From positions 647 through 11,633 of the forward strand of contig PLUH01000097.1 of assembly GCA_003164825.1 (NCBI GenBank): a DNA stretch of 10,987 nt. The letters are read 5' to 3'. A program made the translations under genes and the position numbers. The stretch is from Hyphomicrobiales bacterium (GTDB lineage: Bacteria; Pseudomonadota; Alphaproteobacteria; Rhizobiales; Beijerinckiaceae). How positions within the stretch are numbered: the first letter of the stretch is position 1; every line of letters begins with the position of its first letter. The notes under the pieces were generated by a model. It was not told the origin of the DNA and did no database searches. It saw only the letters and a list, made by a program, of their open reading frames with translations. Of this stretch, positions 1 through 6,177 are shown piece by piece.

Positions 1-1051
1 CGAGTTCGTCGGCGGCGATCGCCTGACGACTCAGCATCGCGGCTGGCGGATAAAGGCGCATCGCCTCCTCGAAAACGGCGCGCAACGTCTCGCATCCCTC
101 GGTTGCGGCCGGCTGTTGCGGATCGAACGACCGATCGGCTTCGGACTCCGCCCGTTCGCGCCACTCGAGCGACTGGGACAGCAGATAGACGGTCCACGTC
201 AATGCGTTAGCGGTCGTTTCATGTCCTGCGAGGATGAAGGTGAGGATATTGGCGCGCATATCCTCGTCGGACATGCCGCGGCCACTTTCGGGATCCCTCG
301 CTGATAGAAGCAGGGTCAACAAGTCCCGCGGCGCCTCTGCGCCGCTGTCTATTAACGCCCGACGATTGACGATAATGTCATCGACCGCCTGAGCGAAGAA
401 CATCAGGGCCGGACGGCCGCGACGGCGTCCAAACCGGGGCAGGAAGCTGGGCGCGCCTACGAGATCGAGCGGGTCGAGTCTGCCGATGGTGTCGAAATAG
501 CTTGTGACCGAGCGCTGGAATGCGCTCGGTTCACGCCCGAGGCCTTGCGAGAACAGCGTCTGCTCCAGGACCTCAAGCGTCATCCGCGACATCAACGCGC
601 CGATCTCGGTCACGGCGCCGTCGCGCCTCGAGCTCAGGCGCTCGATCGCCGCTTGCGCGACCTTTTGCATGGCGGGGGCGAAGTCGGCGACCTGCCGAGG
701 CGAAAACAGGGGAGAAAGCGCCCGCCGCTGCATGCGCCAATCGTCGCCCTCGCTGGTCAGGAGCCCGCTGCCGAGACCCGGCCGCAACACCCGAAGTTGA
801 AGGTCGTCCTTGCGGTAATTGGCGGCGTTGTCGAGAAAGATGCGCCGGACCGCGACGGGATCATGCGCGGCGCCCCGCAGGCCCAGAATGGAGCGCCCGA
901 GAGAGACAGGCCGTTCGAAGTCCGCCTCACACCAGATCTCGATCGGATTGCGCCGAAGGGCCAAAATGATTGAGAGGGCGCCGCGAGGCCTGTTGGGCCG
1001 TCGAGGAAACGGAGGAATAAAGAGCCTAGAGGCTTTGGCAGCGACCGGCAT
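1..1051 (-). CDS. Cytochrome P450, N-terminal part (cut by left window edge)
   Basis: Heme-thiolate monooxygenase; substrate and redox partner cannot be told from sequence. Reading the minus strand from the ATG at 1051 gives 350 uninterrupted residues to the window edge. The P450 landmarks come in the right order: helix-C WRMQRR (residues 105-110, heme-propionate Trp/Arg), helix-I AGHETT (275-280, the oxygen-activation motif) and helix-K EAMRLYPP (329-336, containing the invariant ExxR). The proline-rich start (IPPFPRRP, about 12-19) resembles the hinge before the P450 fold; there is no N-terminal membrane anchor, as usual for soluble bacterial P450s. The PERF segment and Cys-ligand loop, roughly the last 100 residues, lie beyond the window, so an intact enzyme cannot be confirmed. 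The start has only a weak AGGG about 10 bases upstream. A GTG at 1104 opens a different frame and is not a start for this gene. It points the same way as recR, but a 103-bp gap with a hairpin suggests separate transcription. Confidence 0.93.
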   Translation of the reverse strand, partial: MPVAAKASRLFIPPFPRRPNRPRGALSIILALRRNPIEIWCEADFERPVSLGRSILGLRGAAHDPVAVRRIFLDNAANYRKDDLQLRVLRPGLGSGLLTSEGDDWRMQRRALSPLFSPRQVADFAPAMQKVAQAAIERLSSRRDGAVTEIGALMSRMTLEVLEQTLFSQGLGREPSAFQRSVTSYFDTIGRLDPLDLVGAPSFLPRFGRRRGRPALMFFAQAVDDIIVNRRALIDSGAEAPRDLLTLLLSARDPESGRGMSDEDMRANILTFILAGHETTANALTWTVYLLSQSLEWRERAESEADRSFDPQQPAATEGCETLRAVFEEAMRLYPPAAMLSRQAIAADEL

Positions 1052-1113
1052 GGCGAACGCCCTGGAACGAAGATGCGCCCAAGACTTAGGATAGGCTGAG
1101 CCACCGCGACAGT

Positions 1114-1138
1114 GGCGACGGCGAGAATTTGCGTCGCC
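1114..1138 (-). terminator. Hairpin between recR and the P450 gene, possible weak terminator
   Basis: A perfect 7-bp stem (GGCGACG with CGTCGCC) closes an 11-base loop, 17 bases past the recR stop on the minus strand. No T-run follows, so intrinsic termination is uncertain. It may only be a transcript 3'-end stabiliser. Confidence 0.2.
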
Positions 1139-1154
1139 GGACGCTATCGAGGCC

Positions 1155-1760
1155 TCAAAACGCCGTGCGCTGGCGCATCGCCGCCGCCAGGGTGCCGTCA
1201 TCGAGGTAGTCAAGCTCGCCGCCGACCGGCACGCCGTGAGCGAGCCGCGTCACCTTGACGGAGTAATGGGCAAGGAGATCGATGATGTAATGCGCGGTTG
1301 TCTGGCCCTCGACAGTCGCGTTTACGGCAAGGATCAACTCGCTGACCTCGCCCTTGGCGATGCGCGCGACCAGCCCGGTCAAGTTCAGATCGGCCGGCCC
1401 GACGCCATCGAGGGGCGACAGGGCGCCGCCGAGCACGTGATAGCGCGCGCGCGTCGCGCCGGCCCGCTCCAGCGCCCAAAGATCGCCGACCGACTCGACG
1501 ACCACCAGCATCGTCGTGTCGCGCCGTTCATCGGCGCAGATCGTGCAGGGATCACGCGTATCGACATTGCCGCAGATCGAACAGGTGACGATCCGCTCCT
1601 GCGCGACGCGCAACGCCTCGGCGAGCGGCGCGAGCAGCGACTCGCGCTTGCGGATGAGGTGGAGAGCGGCGCGGCGCGCCGAACGCGGCCCCAGTCCCGG
1701 CAAGCGCGCGAGAAGCTGGACGAGACGTTCGATTTCAGGTCCGGCGACGTTGGTCGGCAT
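1155..1760 (-). CDS. recR: Recombination mediator protein RecR
   Basis: RecR works with RecF and RecO to load RecA on SSB-coated single-stranded DNA at gaps and stalled forks. The 201-residue length is standard. Domains in order: N-terminal helix-hairpin-helix (about 8-35, around LPGLGPRSARR), a Cys4 zinc finger (C60, C63, C72, C75; CSIC...CTIC), a TOPRIM domain from about residue 83 (LVVVES, then HVLGGALSPLDGVGP), and a C-terminal part with ILAVNATVEGQTTAHYI and the VTRLAHGVPVGGELDYLD segment typical of RecR. All key residues are present. The start ATG lies 7 bases after the ybaB stop, with AGAGG overlapping that stop, so translation is probably coupled. The order dnaX-ybaB-recR is conserved in many bacteria, which supports the assignment. 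Confidence 0.98.
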   Translation of the reverse strand: MPTNVAGPEIERLVQLLARLPGLGPRSARRAALHLIRKRESLLAPLAEALRVAQERIVTCSICGNVDTRDPCTICADERRDTTMLVVVESVGDLWALERAGATRARYHVLGGALSPLDGVGPADLNLTGLVARIAKGEVSELILAVNATVEGQTTAHYIIDLLAHYSVKVTRLAHGVPVGGELDYLDDGTLAAAMRQRTAF

Positions 1761-1767
1761 CCGGCCT

Positions 1768-2088
1768 CTAGAACGGCAGCTTCATGCCGGGCGGCAAGGG
1801 CAGGCCGGCGGTCAAAGACTGCATCTTCTCGGCCGCCGCCCGATCGGCTTTGGCCTTGCCGTCGGCGAACGCGGCGACGATCAGATCCTCGAGCATCTCC
1901 TTGTCGGCGGGCGTCAACAGCGAGGCGTCGATGCGCACCCCCCTCAATTCGCCCTTGGCGTTGAGCGTGAGGCTGACCATGCCGCCCCCGGCCTGGCCTT
2001 CGACTTCGAGGCGCCCAAGCTCCTCTTGCGCCTCCTGAAGCTTGGCCTGAACGGCCTGGGCTTTTTTCATCATGCCCATGATATCCAT
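1768..2088 (-). CDS. ybaB: Nucleoid-associated protein, YbaB/EbfC family
   Basis: Small dimeric DNA-binding protein of the YbaB/EbfC family, cytoplasmic and nucleoid-associated, regularly encoded between dnaX and recR. The product has 106 residues, the usual size. It starts MDIMGMMKKAQAVQ, followed by a long charged helix (about 8-35, KLQEAQEELGRLEVEG), a beta segment (GGGMVSLTLNAKGELRGVRI, 34-53) and a C-terminal helical part ending in a Pro/Gly-rich tail (LPLPPGMKLPF). The frame is open far upstream (to 2661) over dnaX, but the ATG at 2088 is chosen: AGAAGGAGA stands 9 bases before it, it gives the family's normal N-terminus, and it begins 16 bases after the dnaX stop. Confidence 0.97.
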   Translation of the reverse strand: MDIMGMMKKAQAVQAKLQEAQEELGRLEVEGQAGGGMVSLTLNAKGELRGVRIDASLLTPADKEMLEDLIVAAFADGKAKADRAAAEKMQSLTAGLPLPPGMKLPF

Positions 2089-2104
2089 GGCGTCGATCTC
2101 CTTC

Positions 2105-3877
2105 TCAGCCGTCGTCAGCGGCGTTGACGCCGGAATCGGCGTAGCCGACCTCATCGTCGGCTTGACTGCCTGTCGGGGTCGGCGCGGGCTCGGGACGCCG
2201 GACGTCGACGATGCGGGCGCCCTTGAATCGGTCAAGCACCTTGCGCACCAGCGGATGCGCCGCCGCTCCGCTGGCCCGCTCGGCGTCGCGGGCCTCCGCC
2301 GCCTCGCGCAGCGTTGGCGCAGTCGATCCCGTGACCAGGGCCACCATCCAGCGCTCGCCGGTCCATTCTTGAAGTCGACGCGCCAATGTCTGCGCGAGTC
2401 CGGACGGGGCGCCTTCGACAGGGGTGAAAGCGATGCTGCCCTGTTCGAAGCGAGCGAGCCGCACCTCCCGCTCAAGCGACTCGACGAGCTGAATGTCGCG
2501 CTTGGCGCGCGCCAGCGCAACCGCGTCCTCGAAGGACGCAAGCCGAGGGCTCGCGGCGGGCGGCGAAAGGGGAGGCGCGGGCTCGGCTGGAGCGGGCTCC
2601 GCCACGGCGAGCCGCATCGACGCGCGCGGACCTCCGCCGGCGGGCGGGAGCGGCGGCGCATGCCGGGGACCGTCGGTCGACTGGCTCAGCTTGCGAAGCG
2701 CTTCTTCGGGCGCAGGCAGGTCCGAGGCATAGGCGAGACGGATCAGCGCCATCTCGGCGGAGGCAAGGGGGCGAGGCGAATCCCTCACATCCTCCACGCC
2801 CTTGAGCAGAATTTGCCAGGCGCGCGTGAGCACGCCGAGCGTCAGCCTGTCGGCAAATTCGCGGCCGCGCTCGCGTTCTATCTCGCTCACCGCCGGATCG
2901 TCCGCCGTGGCGCGCGCGATCTTGGCCCGGGTGACGAAATGGCAGAACTCGGCGAGCTCGATGAGGATGTCGGCGGGGTCGCCGCCGGCCTGATGGAGAG
3001 CGCGCGCGAGGTCGAGCGCCTCGGCGATCTCTCCCTTCATCACCCGCTCGAATAGCGCGATGACCTCGCCCCGGCCCGAGAGGCCGAGCATGTCGCGAAC
3101 CGCCTGGGCCGTCACGCCCGCATGGCCGCCATGCGCAATCCCCTGGTCGAGCAGCGACAGCGCGTCGCGCACCGAGCCTTCGGCGACGCGGGCGATCAGC
3201 GCCAGCGCCTCCGGCTCGGCGGCGACCCCTTCGGCGGCGCAGATGTTGCGCAAGTGGGCGATCATCGGCCCCGACTCGATGCGCCGCAAATCGAAGCGGA
3301 TGCAGCGCGAGCGCACGGTGATCGGAACTTTCTCGATCTCGGTCGTCGCGAATAAAAACTTGACGTGCTCAGGCGGCTCTTCGAGCGTCTTCAAGAGGCC
3401 GTTGAAGGCCTGCTTCGAGAGCATGTGCACTTCGTCAATGATGTAGACCTTGGTGCGCGCCGAAACCGGGCGATAGCGCGCATTCTCGATGATCTCGCGC
3501 ACGTCGTCGATGCCGGTATGGGAAGCCGCGTCCATCTCGATGACGTCAACATGGCGCGACTCCATGATCGCCTGACAGTGGACGCCGAGCTCGGGCATGT
3601 CGATGCTCGGGTGGTCGACCTTGCCGGGCAGGGAATAGTTGAACGCGCGGGCGAGAATGCGGGCCGTCGTCGTCTTGCCGACGCCGCGCACGCCGGTCAG
3701 GATATAGGCTTGATGGATGCGACCCGCGGCGAAGGAATTGGCGAGCGTGCGCACCATCGGCTCCTGGCCGACGAGGTCCTCGAAGCGAATCGGCCGGTAT
3801 TTTCGCGCCAGCACCCGATAGGGGACGGCCAGCGGAGCGGTGGGCGCATCGGCGATGGGGAAGAGCGAATCGCTCAA
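2105..3877 (-). CDS. dnaX: DNA polymerase III subunit gamma/tau (clamp-loader ATPase)
   Basis: AAA+ ATPase of the sliding-clamp loader; tau also bridges polymerase cores and helicase. The product has 590 residues. The N-terminal motor begins with YRVLARKYRPIRFEDLVGQ (about 20-38), then Walker A GVRGVGKT (62-69), Walker B VYIIDEVH (144-151) and the SRC arginine-finger motif (190-192). The collar domain extends to about 380, followed by a Pro/Ala-rich linker and a tau-type C-terminal domain (LARLRRLQEWTGERW-like region, then HPLVRKVLDRFKGARIVDVR). The zinc module that in E. coli carries four cysteines is reduced: between Walker A and the DVIEMDAAS motif only C101 remains. The ATG at 3877 has GAGAGAGG just upstream. 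I found no slippery heptamer near the linker, so a frameshifted gamma form is not indicated. It lies downstream of ffs, with ybaB and recR following. Confidence 0.98.
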   Translation of the reverse strand: MSDSLFPIADAPTAPLAVPYRVLARKYRPIRFEDLVGQEPMVRTLANSFAAGRIHQAYILTGVRGVGKTTTARILARAFNYSLPGKVDHPSIDMPELGVHCQAIMESRHVDVIEMDAASHTGIDDVREIIENARYRPVSARTKVYIIDEVHMLSKQAFNGLLKTLEEPPEHVKFLFATTEIEKVPITVRSRCIRFDLRRIESGPMIAHLRNICAAEGVAAEPEALALIARVAEGSVRDALSLLDQGIAHGGHAGVTAQAVRDMLGLSGRGEVIALFERVMKGEIAEALDLARALHQAGGDPADILIELAEFCHFVTRAKIARATADDPAVSEIERERGREFADRLTLGVLTRAWQILLKGVEDVRDSPRPLASAEMALIRLAYASDLPAPEEALRKLSQSTDGPRHAPPLPPAGGGPRASMRLAVAEPAPAEPAPPLSPPAASPRLASFEDAVALARAKRDIQLVESLEREVRLARFEQGSIAFTPVEGAPSGLAQTLARRLQEWTGERWMVALVTGSTAPTLREAAEARDAERASGAAAHPLVRKVLDRFKGARIVDVRRPEPAPTPTGSQADDEVGYADSGVNAADDG

Positions 3878-3967
3878 TGGCCGCCTCTCTCGCCGATAAG
3901 GAGTCGATGTCGGAGCATCTCAAGTTTCGCTCGAAGGTCGCCTTGCGCGCGAAAGCGAACTCAACTC

Positions 3968-4002
3968 GGGCTAACGCCCTCGCTTGCGCCGGACGGCAAG
4001 CG
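3968..4002 (-). terminator. Pair of hairpins just downstream of the SRP RNA
   Basis: Reading the minus strand past the SRP RNA, a 7-bp perfect stem CGCTTGC/GCAAGCG with an 8-base loop (3981-4002) is followed by a GGGC-GTTA-GCCC stem-loop (3968-3979). Neither is followed by a T-run. They may terminate or help 3'-end formation of the SRP RNA, or lie in a read-through leader of dnaX. Confidence 0.25.
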
Positions 4003-4011
4003 CGCATGAGT

Positions 4012-4105
4012 GGGAGGTTGGACAAAGACCCGCCCTGTCTCGTTAGGGCTGCTTCCTTCCGGACCTGACCCGGTTGGCGAGCGGTACGTCCTTCGCCAAC
4101 CTCCC
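4012..4105 (-). ncRNA. ffs: Small bacterial signal recognition particle RNA (4.5S RNA)
   Basis: Binds Ffh and directs ribosomes making membrane proteins to FtsY. The minus strand carries the nearly invariant domain-IV core over 4047-4070: the motif GGTCAGGTCCGG, then AAGGAAGCAGCC, with the GGAA tetraloop and the asymmetric internal loop bound by the Ffh M domain. The ends were set by pairing: GGGAGGTTGG (4105-4096) is the exact complement of CCAACCTCCC (4021-4012), closing one long hairpin of about 94 nucleotides, the usual length for an Alu-less SRP RNA. A second GGTTGG/CCAACC-like segment inside can also pair. A promoter-like element sits at the expected distance. Exact ends are inferred, not mapped. 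Confidence 0.95.
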
Positions 4106-4111
4106 GGCGCC

Positions 4112-4140
4112 TATGTGGACCATGGCGCGACGGGACGCAA
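4112..4140 (-). promoter_or_regulatory. Probable sigma-70 promoter of ffs
   Basis: On the minus strand TTGCGT (4140-4135) and CACATA (4117-4112) are separated by exactly 17 bases. The predicted start, 6-7 bases past the -10, coincides with the first G of the SRP RNA terminal stem at about 4105. The hexamers match consensus only partly; spacing and the match to the RNA end carry the call. Confidence 0.55.
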
Positions 4141-4250
4141 GGGGCGAGGCGGGCGCTGGCCCCGAGCGACCGCGGTCACCGCGCTGATATCGTTCGGAGA
4201 TGTTTCGTTTTCAGGCGCTTGTGACCGCGCTCGTCAGTTGACGACCTCCC

Positions 4251-5057
4251 TCAGCCCAGCACGCGCTGCTCCTCGACCATGGCCTTGGCGATCTCGGCCG
4301 TCCGATCGTCGGCCGGGAACAGCATTTCCAAGGCCAACTCGGCCAAGGTCACATCGTTGGGGGTGCCGAAGACAGTGACCGTGCCGAGGAAAGACATGAC
4401 GCCGAATCGGGTGGCGATCCGGAGCGGGGTGGCCAGGCGCTCGGAAGCCTCGAAGCTAACCGCGGATTCGCAATTGGGCGGCGTCGGATAGGCCGAGACC
4501 TCGGCGAACAGGCCCTGGATGACCGGATCGGCGCGGGCGTCGATCTGCTGCCGAAGGATGGTCAAGGTGTGCGAGCGCCACGCGGCGTAGTTCACGATGC
4601 GCGGGCCCAGACCTGCCGGATGCAGCACAAGGCGCACGGCGTTGACCGGCGCGCGCATGAGATCAGGCGAACAGCCTTCGTAAAGCTGGGGCAGAGCGGA
4701 GTTCGACGCGACGATGTTCCAATGCCGGTCAACCGCGAAGGCGGGATAAGGCTTATGCGCCTTCAAGACGGCGTCGATCGCGGCTTTCGCGGCATCCAAC
4801 GCTGCAAGCGATCGTTCCTGAAACGCCGGCGCGAATCCGGCGGCGAGCAGCAGCGTGTTCTGATCCCGAAGCGGGATCTCGAGATATTCGGCGAGACGCG
4901 CGATCATCTCCCGGCTCGGTTGCGCCTTGCCGGTCTCCAAGCAAGACAAGTGCCGGGTCGAGCTGTCTGCGGCGAATGCAAGATCGGCCTGCGTCATGCG
5001 GCGCCGCTCGCGCCAACGCCGCAACAGCACGCCGAAAGGAAGTTGATGGACTGTCAT
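4251..5057 (-). CDS. XRE-family transcriptional regulator with MmyB-like ligand-binding domain
   Basis: Predicted DNA-binding regulator of 268 residues. The N-terminal helix-turn-helix covers about residues 7-62 (FGVLLRRWRERRRMTQADLA, then the recognition region STRHLSCLETGKAQPSREM). The rest matches the MmyB-like, PAS-fold ligand-binding domain that follows HTH_XRE in this family: HKPYPAFAVDRHWNIVASNSA (about 101-121) is its signature, followed by a helical part rich in hydrophobic positions. The effector is unknown. The ATG at 5057 gives the normal family N-terminus but has no clear Shine-Dalgarno (the preceding bases are ATTGTTCCACGC), so translation may be weak or start on a short leader. 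It is divergent from the NTF2-like gene, and the spacer holds two copies of a palindrome whose left copy lies 37 bp before this start codon. This suggests autoregulation and control of the neighbour. Members of this family often sit beside small oxidoreductase or NTF2-fold genes. No truncation seen. Confidence 0.93.
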   Translation of the reverse strand: MTVHQLPFGVLLRRWRERRRMTQADLAFAADSSTRHLSCLETGKAQPSREMIARLAEYLEIPLRDQNTLLLAAGFAPAFQERSLAALDAAKAAIDAVLKAHKPYPAFAVDRHWNIVASNSALPQLYEGCSPDLMRAPVNAVRLVLHPAGLGPRIVNYAAWRSHTLTILRQQIDARADPVIQGLFAEVSAYPTPPNCESAVSFEASERLATPLRIATRFGVMSFLGTVTVFGTPNDVTLAELALEMLFPADDRTAEIAKAMVEEQRVLG

Positions 5058-5093
5058 GCGTGGAACAATAGCGCCGCAAGTTTCGTGAAGCCA

Positions 5094-5108
5094 TGACTTC
5101 CGAGGTCA
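5094..5108. promoter_or_regulatory. Candidate operator, copy 1 (near the XRE gene)
   Basis: TGACTTCCGAGGTCA is an inverted repeat with arms TGAC/GTCA and GG opposite TT/CC in the next positions. In its wider context CCATGAC-N4-GAGGTCAA it matches the reverse complement of copy 2 at 15 of 20 positions. Its minus strand contains TTGACC facing the XRE gene, a possible -35, though no convincing -10 follows. Proposed as a binding site of the adjacent regulator. Confidence 0.55.
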
Positions 5109-5135
5109 AGTACGAAACTCTCGCGCCGTGTTTTT

Positions 5136-5150
5136 TGACCTCCCGGGTCA
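5136..5150. promoter_or_regulatory. Candidate operator, copy 2 (near the NTF2-like gene)
   Basis: TGACCTCCCGGGTCA is a near-perfect palindrome (arms TGACC/GGTCA). It lies 42 bp centre-to-centre from copy 1, four helical turns, in inverted orientation. TTGACC at 5135-5140 points toward the NTF2-like gene and would be covered by a bound protein. No good -10 hexamer is seen 15-18 bases downstream, so the -35 reading is tentative. Confidence 0.55.
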
Positions 5151-5194
5151 TGGATTTCCACCGCGCGCGGCGCAAACTCTCGGCTAATCGGAGA

Positions 5195-5216
5195 GGTTTG
5201 CTGGCCTTCAGCAACC
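5195..5216 (+). other. Stem-loop in the leader of the NTF2-like gene
   Basis: TTGCTG and CAGCAA pair around a 5-base loop (GCCTT). The stem extends outward to GGT/CC with one bulged T. It ends about 15 bases before the Shine-Dalgarno GGAGAGG. It has no T-run; it could stabilise the leader. No riboswitch class is recognised. Confidence 0.3.
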
Positions 5217-5242
5217 TTCGAAGCCGGGACTGGAGAGGTACG

Positions 5243-5596
5243 ATGCTCGATGCTCAGATGCTCGCTGACCGCTATGTCGCCGCGTGGAACGAGCAGGACG
5301 CGACGAGGCGCTTGGAAGCCATCGCCGCACTGTGGGCGCCGGACGCCCAGACCCCCGGAGGGGCCGGCGGGCGGCGCGGATTCGGCGCGCTCGGCAGGCT
5401 TGCCTTTGGATCGTCAGAGAAGAACGGCGTTCGTTTTCGCGCTGCCCCGACCGCCCGACGAAGAGGCGATGTCGTGACATTCCGTTGGGAGATGCTGTTG
5501 GCCGGCAGCGAGACCGTCCTGGCGAGCGGGCTCGAGTTTCTGATCGTCGATGACGAGGGGCAGATCCTGGTCGACCATCCGTTCGTTCCGGCGTAA
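5243..5596 (+). CDS. Small NTF2-like (SnoaL-type) fold protein
   Basis: The product has 117 residues. The NTF2-like cone fold is suggested by the N-terminal helix LADRYVAAWNEQDATRRLEAIAALWAPDA (about 7-35), which is the family's typical opening, and by C-terminal strands DVVTFRWEML (76-85), ETVLASGLEFLIVDDEGQILVDHPF (90-114) resembling the shared sheet. Such proteins are small-molecule binders or enzymes; no substrate can be assigned. The middle (about 36-70, rich in Gly, Arg and Ala: PGGAGGRRGFGALGRLAFGSSEK) departs from common relatives, where this stretch usually carries a YxDP-like motif and a helix around the pocket, so the pocket may be altered or the protein diverging. The ATG at 5243 is chosen because GGAGAGG precedes it by 4 bases; an in-frame ATG at 5093 would run across both operator copies. 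It is divergent from the XRE/MmyB regulator and probably its target. Confidence 0.8.
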   Translation: MLDAQMLADRYVAAWNEQDATRRLEAIAALWAPDAQTPGGAGGRRGFGALGRLAFGSSEKNGVRFRAAPTARRRGDVVTFRWEMLLAGSETVLASGLEFLIVDDEGQILVDHPFVPA

Positions 5597-5626
5597 CGCC
5601 TCATTTCTTTGATTCGTTTCGCCCTA

Positions 5627-5670
5627 CGGGAGGATTATGCTCCCGCCGATCTTCGGGAATAAGCGGGCGG
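5627..5670 (+). other. Two mutually exclusive hairpins before the GFA gene
   Basis: CGGGAG (5627-5632) pairs with CTCCCG (5640-5645) around a 7-base loop. CCGCC (5643-5647) can instead pair with GGCGG (5666-5670), just before TTTCC and the GFA start codon. The two structures share bases 5643-5645. The loop of the first contains an ATG (5637) that follows GGGAGG and opens a 32-codon frame ending inside the GFA gene. This could be a terminator for the upstream gene, a translational switch, or chance in GC-rich DNA. Confidence 0.25.
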
Positions 5671-5676
5671 TTTCCA

Positions 5677-6096
5677 ATGAACGACGAGGTGAGGCGTTAC
5701 ACCGGGGGCTGCCTGTGCGGGTCGCTGCGCTATGAGGCCGTCGGCGAGCCGCTCGGCTCAGGCCATTGCTACTGCGCCGATTGTCGCAGGGCGTCTGGCT
5801 CGGGCTTTGTGCCGTTCATGGGCTTCACCGCGGCCGCCGTGCGCTTTAGCGGCGAAGCGCGCCAGTTCCGATCGAAAGCGGCCAACGGCGGCGACGCGGT
5901 CCGAAATCGCTGTTCCATTTGCATGAGCCTGGTGTTCGGCGGCGAGATCGGCAAGTCCGACTCCTACACGCTATATGCCGGCTCGCTCGACGATCCGTCA
6001 GCCTTCCATCCGACGATCGCCATCTTCGCCGATGGCCGTCCGCCCTGGGCCCTCATCCCGCCAGGCTTCAAGATCTTCGATCGGATGCCGCCCTGA
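5677..6096 (+). CDS. GFA-family zinc protein (CENP-V/GFA domain)
   Basis: The product has 139 residues and the fold of glutathione-dependent formaldehyde-activating enzyme. All seven family cysteines are present: GCLCG (C12, C14), CYCADC (C31, C33, C36) and CSIC (C79, C82), which bind two zinc ions. The pattern GGCLCGSLRYEA...GHCYCADCRRASGSGF is textbook. The second CxxC is followed by Met rather than the common Gly (CSICMS against CxxCGS), a mild deviation. Most members of this superfamily have no proven activity, and the formaldehyde role is disputed even for the founding enzyme, so no reaction is assigned. The ATG at 5677 has only a poor Shine-Dalgarno (GCGGGCGG six bases upstream), itself able to pair in a hairpin. 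It lies 80 bp after the NTF2-like gene and 81 bp before the lipoprotein gene, and may be transcribed with the former. Confidence 0.93.
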   Translation: MNDEVRRYTGGCLCGSLRYEAVGEPLGSGHCYCADCRRASGSGFVPFMGFTAAAVRFSGEARQFRSKAANGGDAVRNRCSICMSLVFGGEIGKSDSYTLYAGSLDDPSAFHPTIAIFADGRPPWALIPPGFKIFDRMPP

Positions 6097-6177
6097 AGCC
6101 CGCCAAGGAGCAAGGACCCACAACCTCGCCTCCGCCCGCCGTTTCTGTATAGTGCCGGCGACCATTCGGAGTCGTTC

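Noticed and set aside
757..1104. 115-codon minus-strand frame from a GTG at 1104
   Set aside because: Out of frame with the P450, whose frame gives continuous homologous sequence from the ATG at 1051.
2072..3055. 327-codon plus-strand frame opposite dnaX
   Set aside because: Antisense shadow of a confidently identified gene; Arg/Gly-rich composition typical of the complementary frame in GC-rich DNA.
3340..3365. TTTTTA run in dnaX considered as a frameshift site
   Set aside because: It lies in the AAA+ core (about residue 173), not near the linker, and does not fit a slippery heptamer in the reading frame.
4168..4177. GACCGCGGTC palindrome upstream of ffs
   Set aside because: A 10-bp GC palindrome is common by chance in this base composition and has no partner site.
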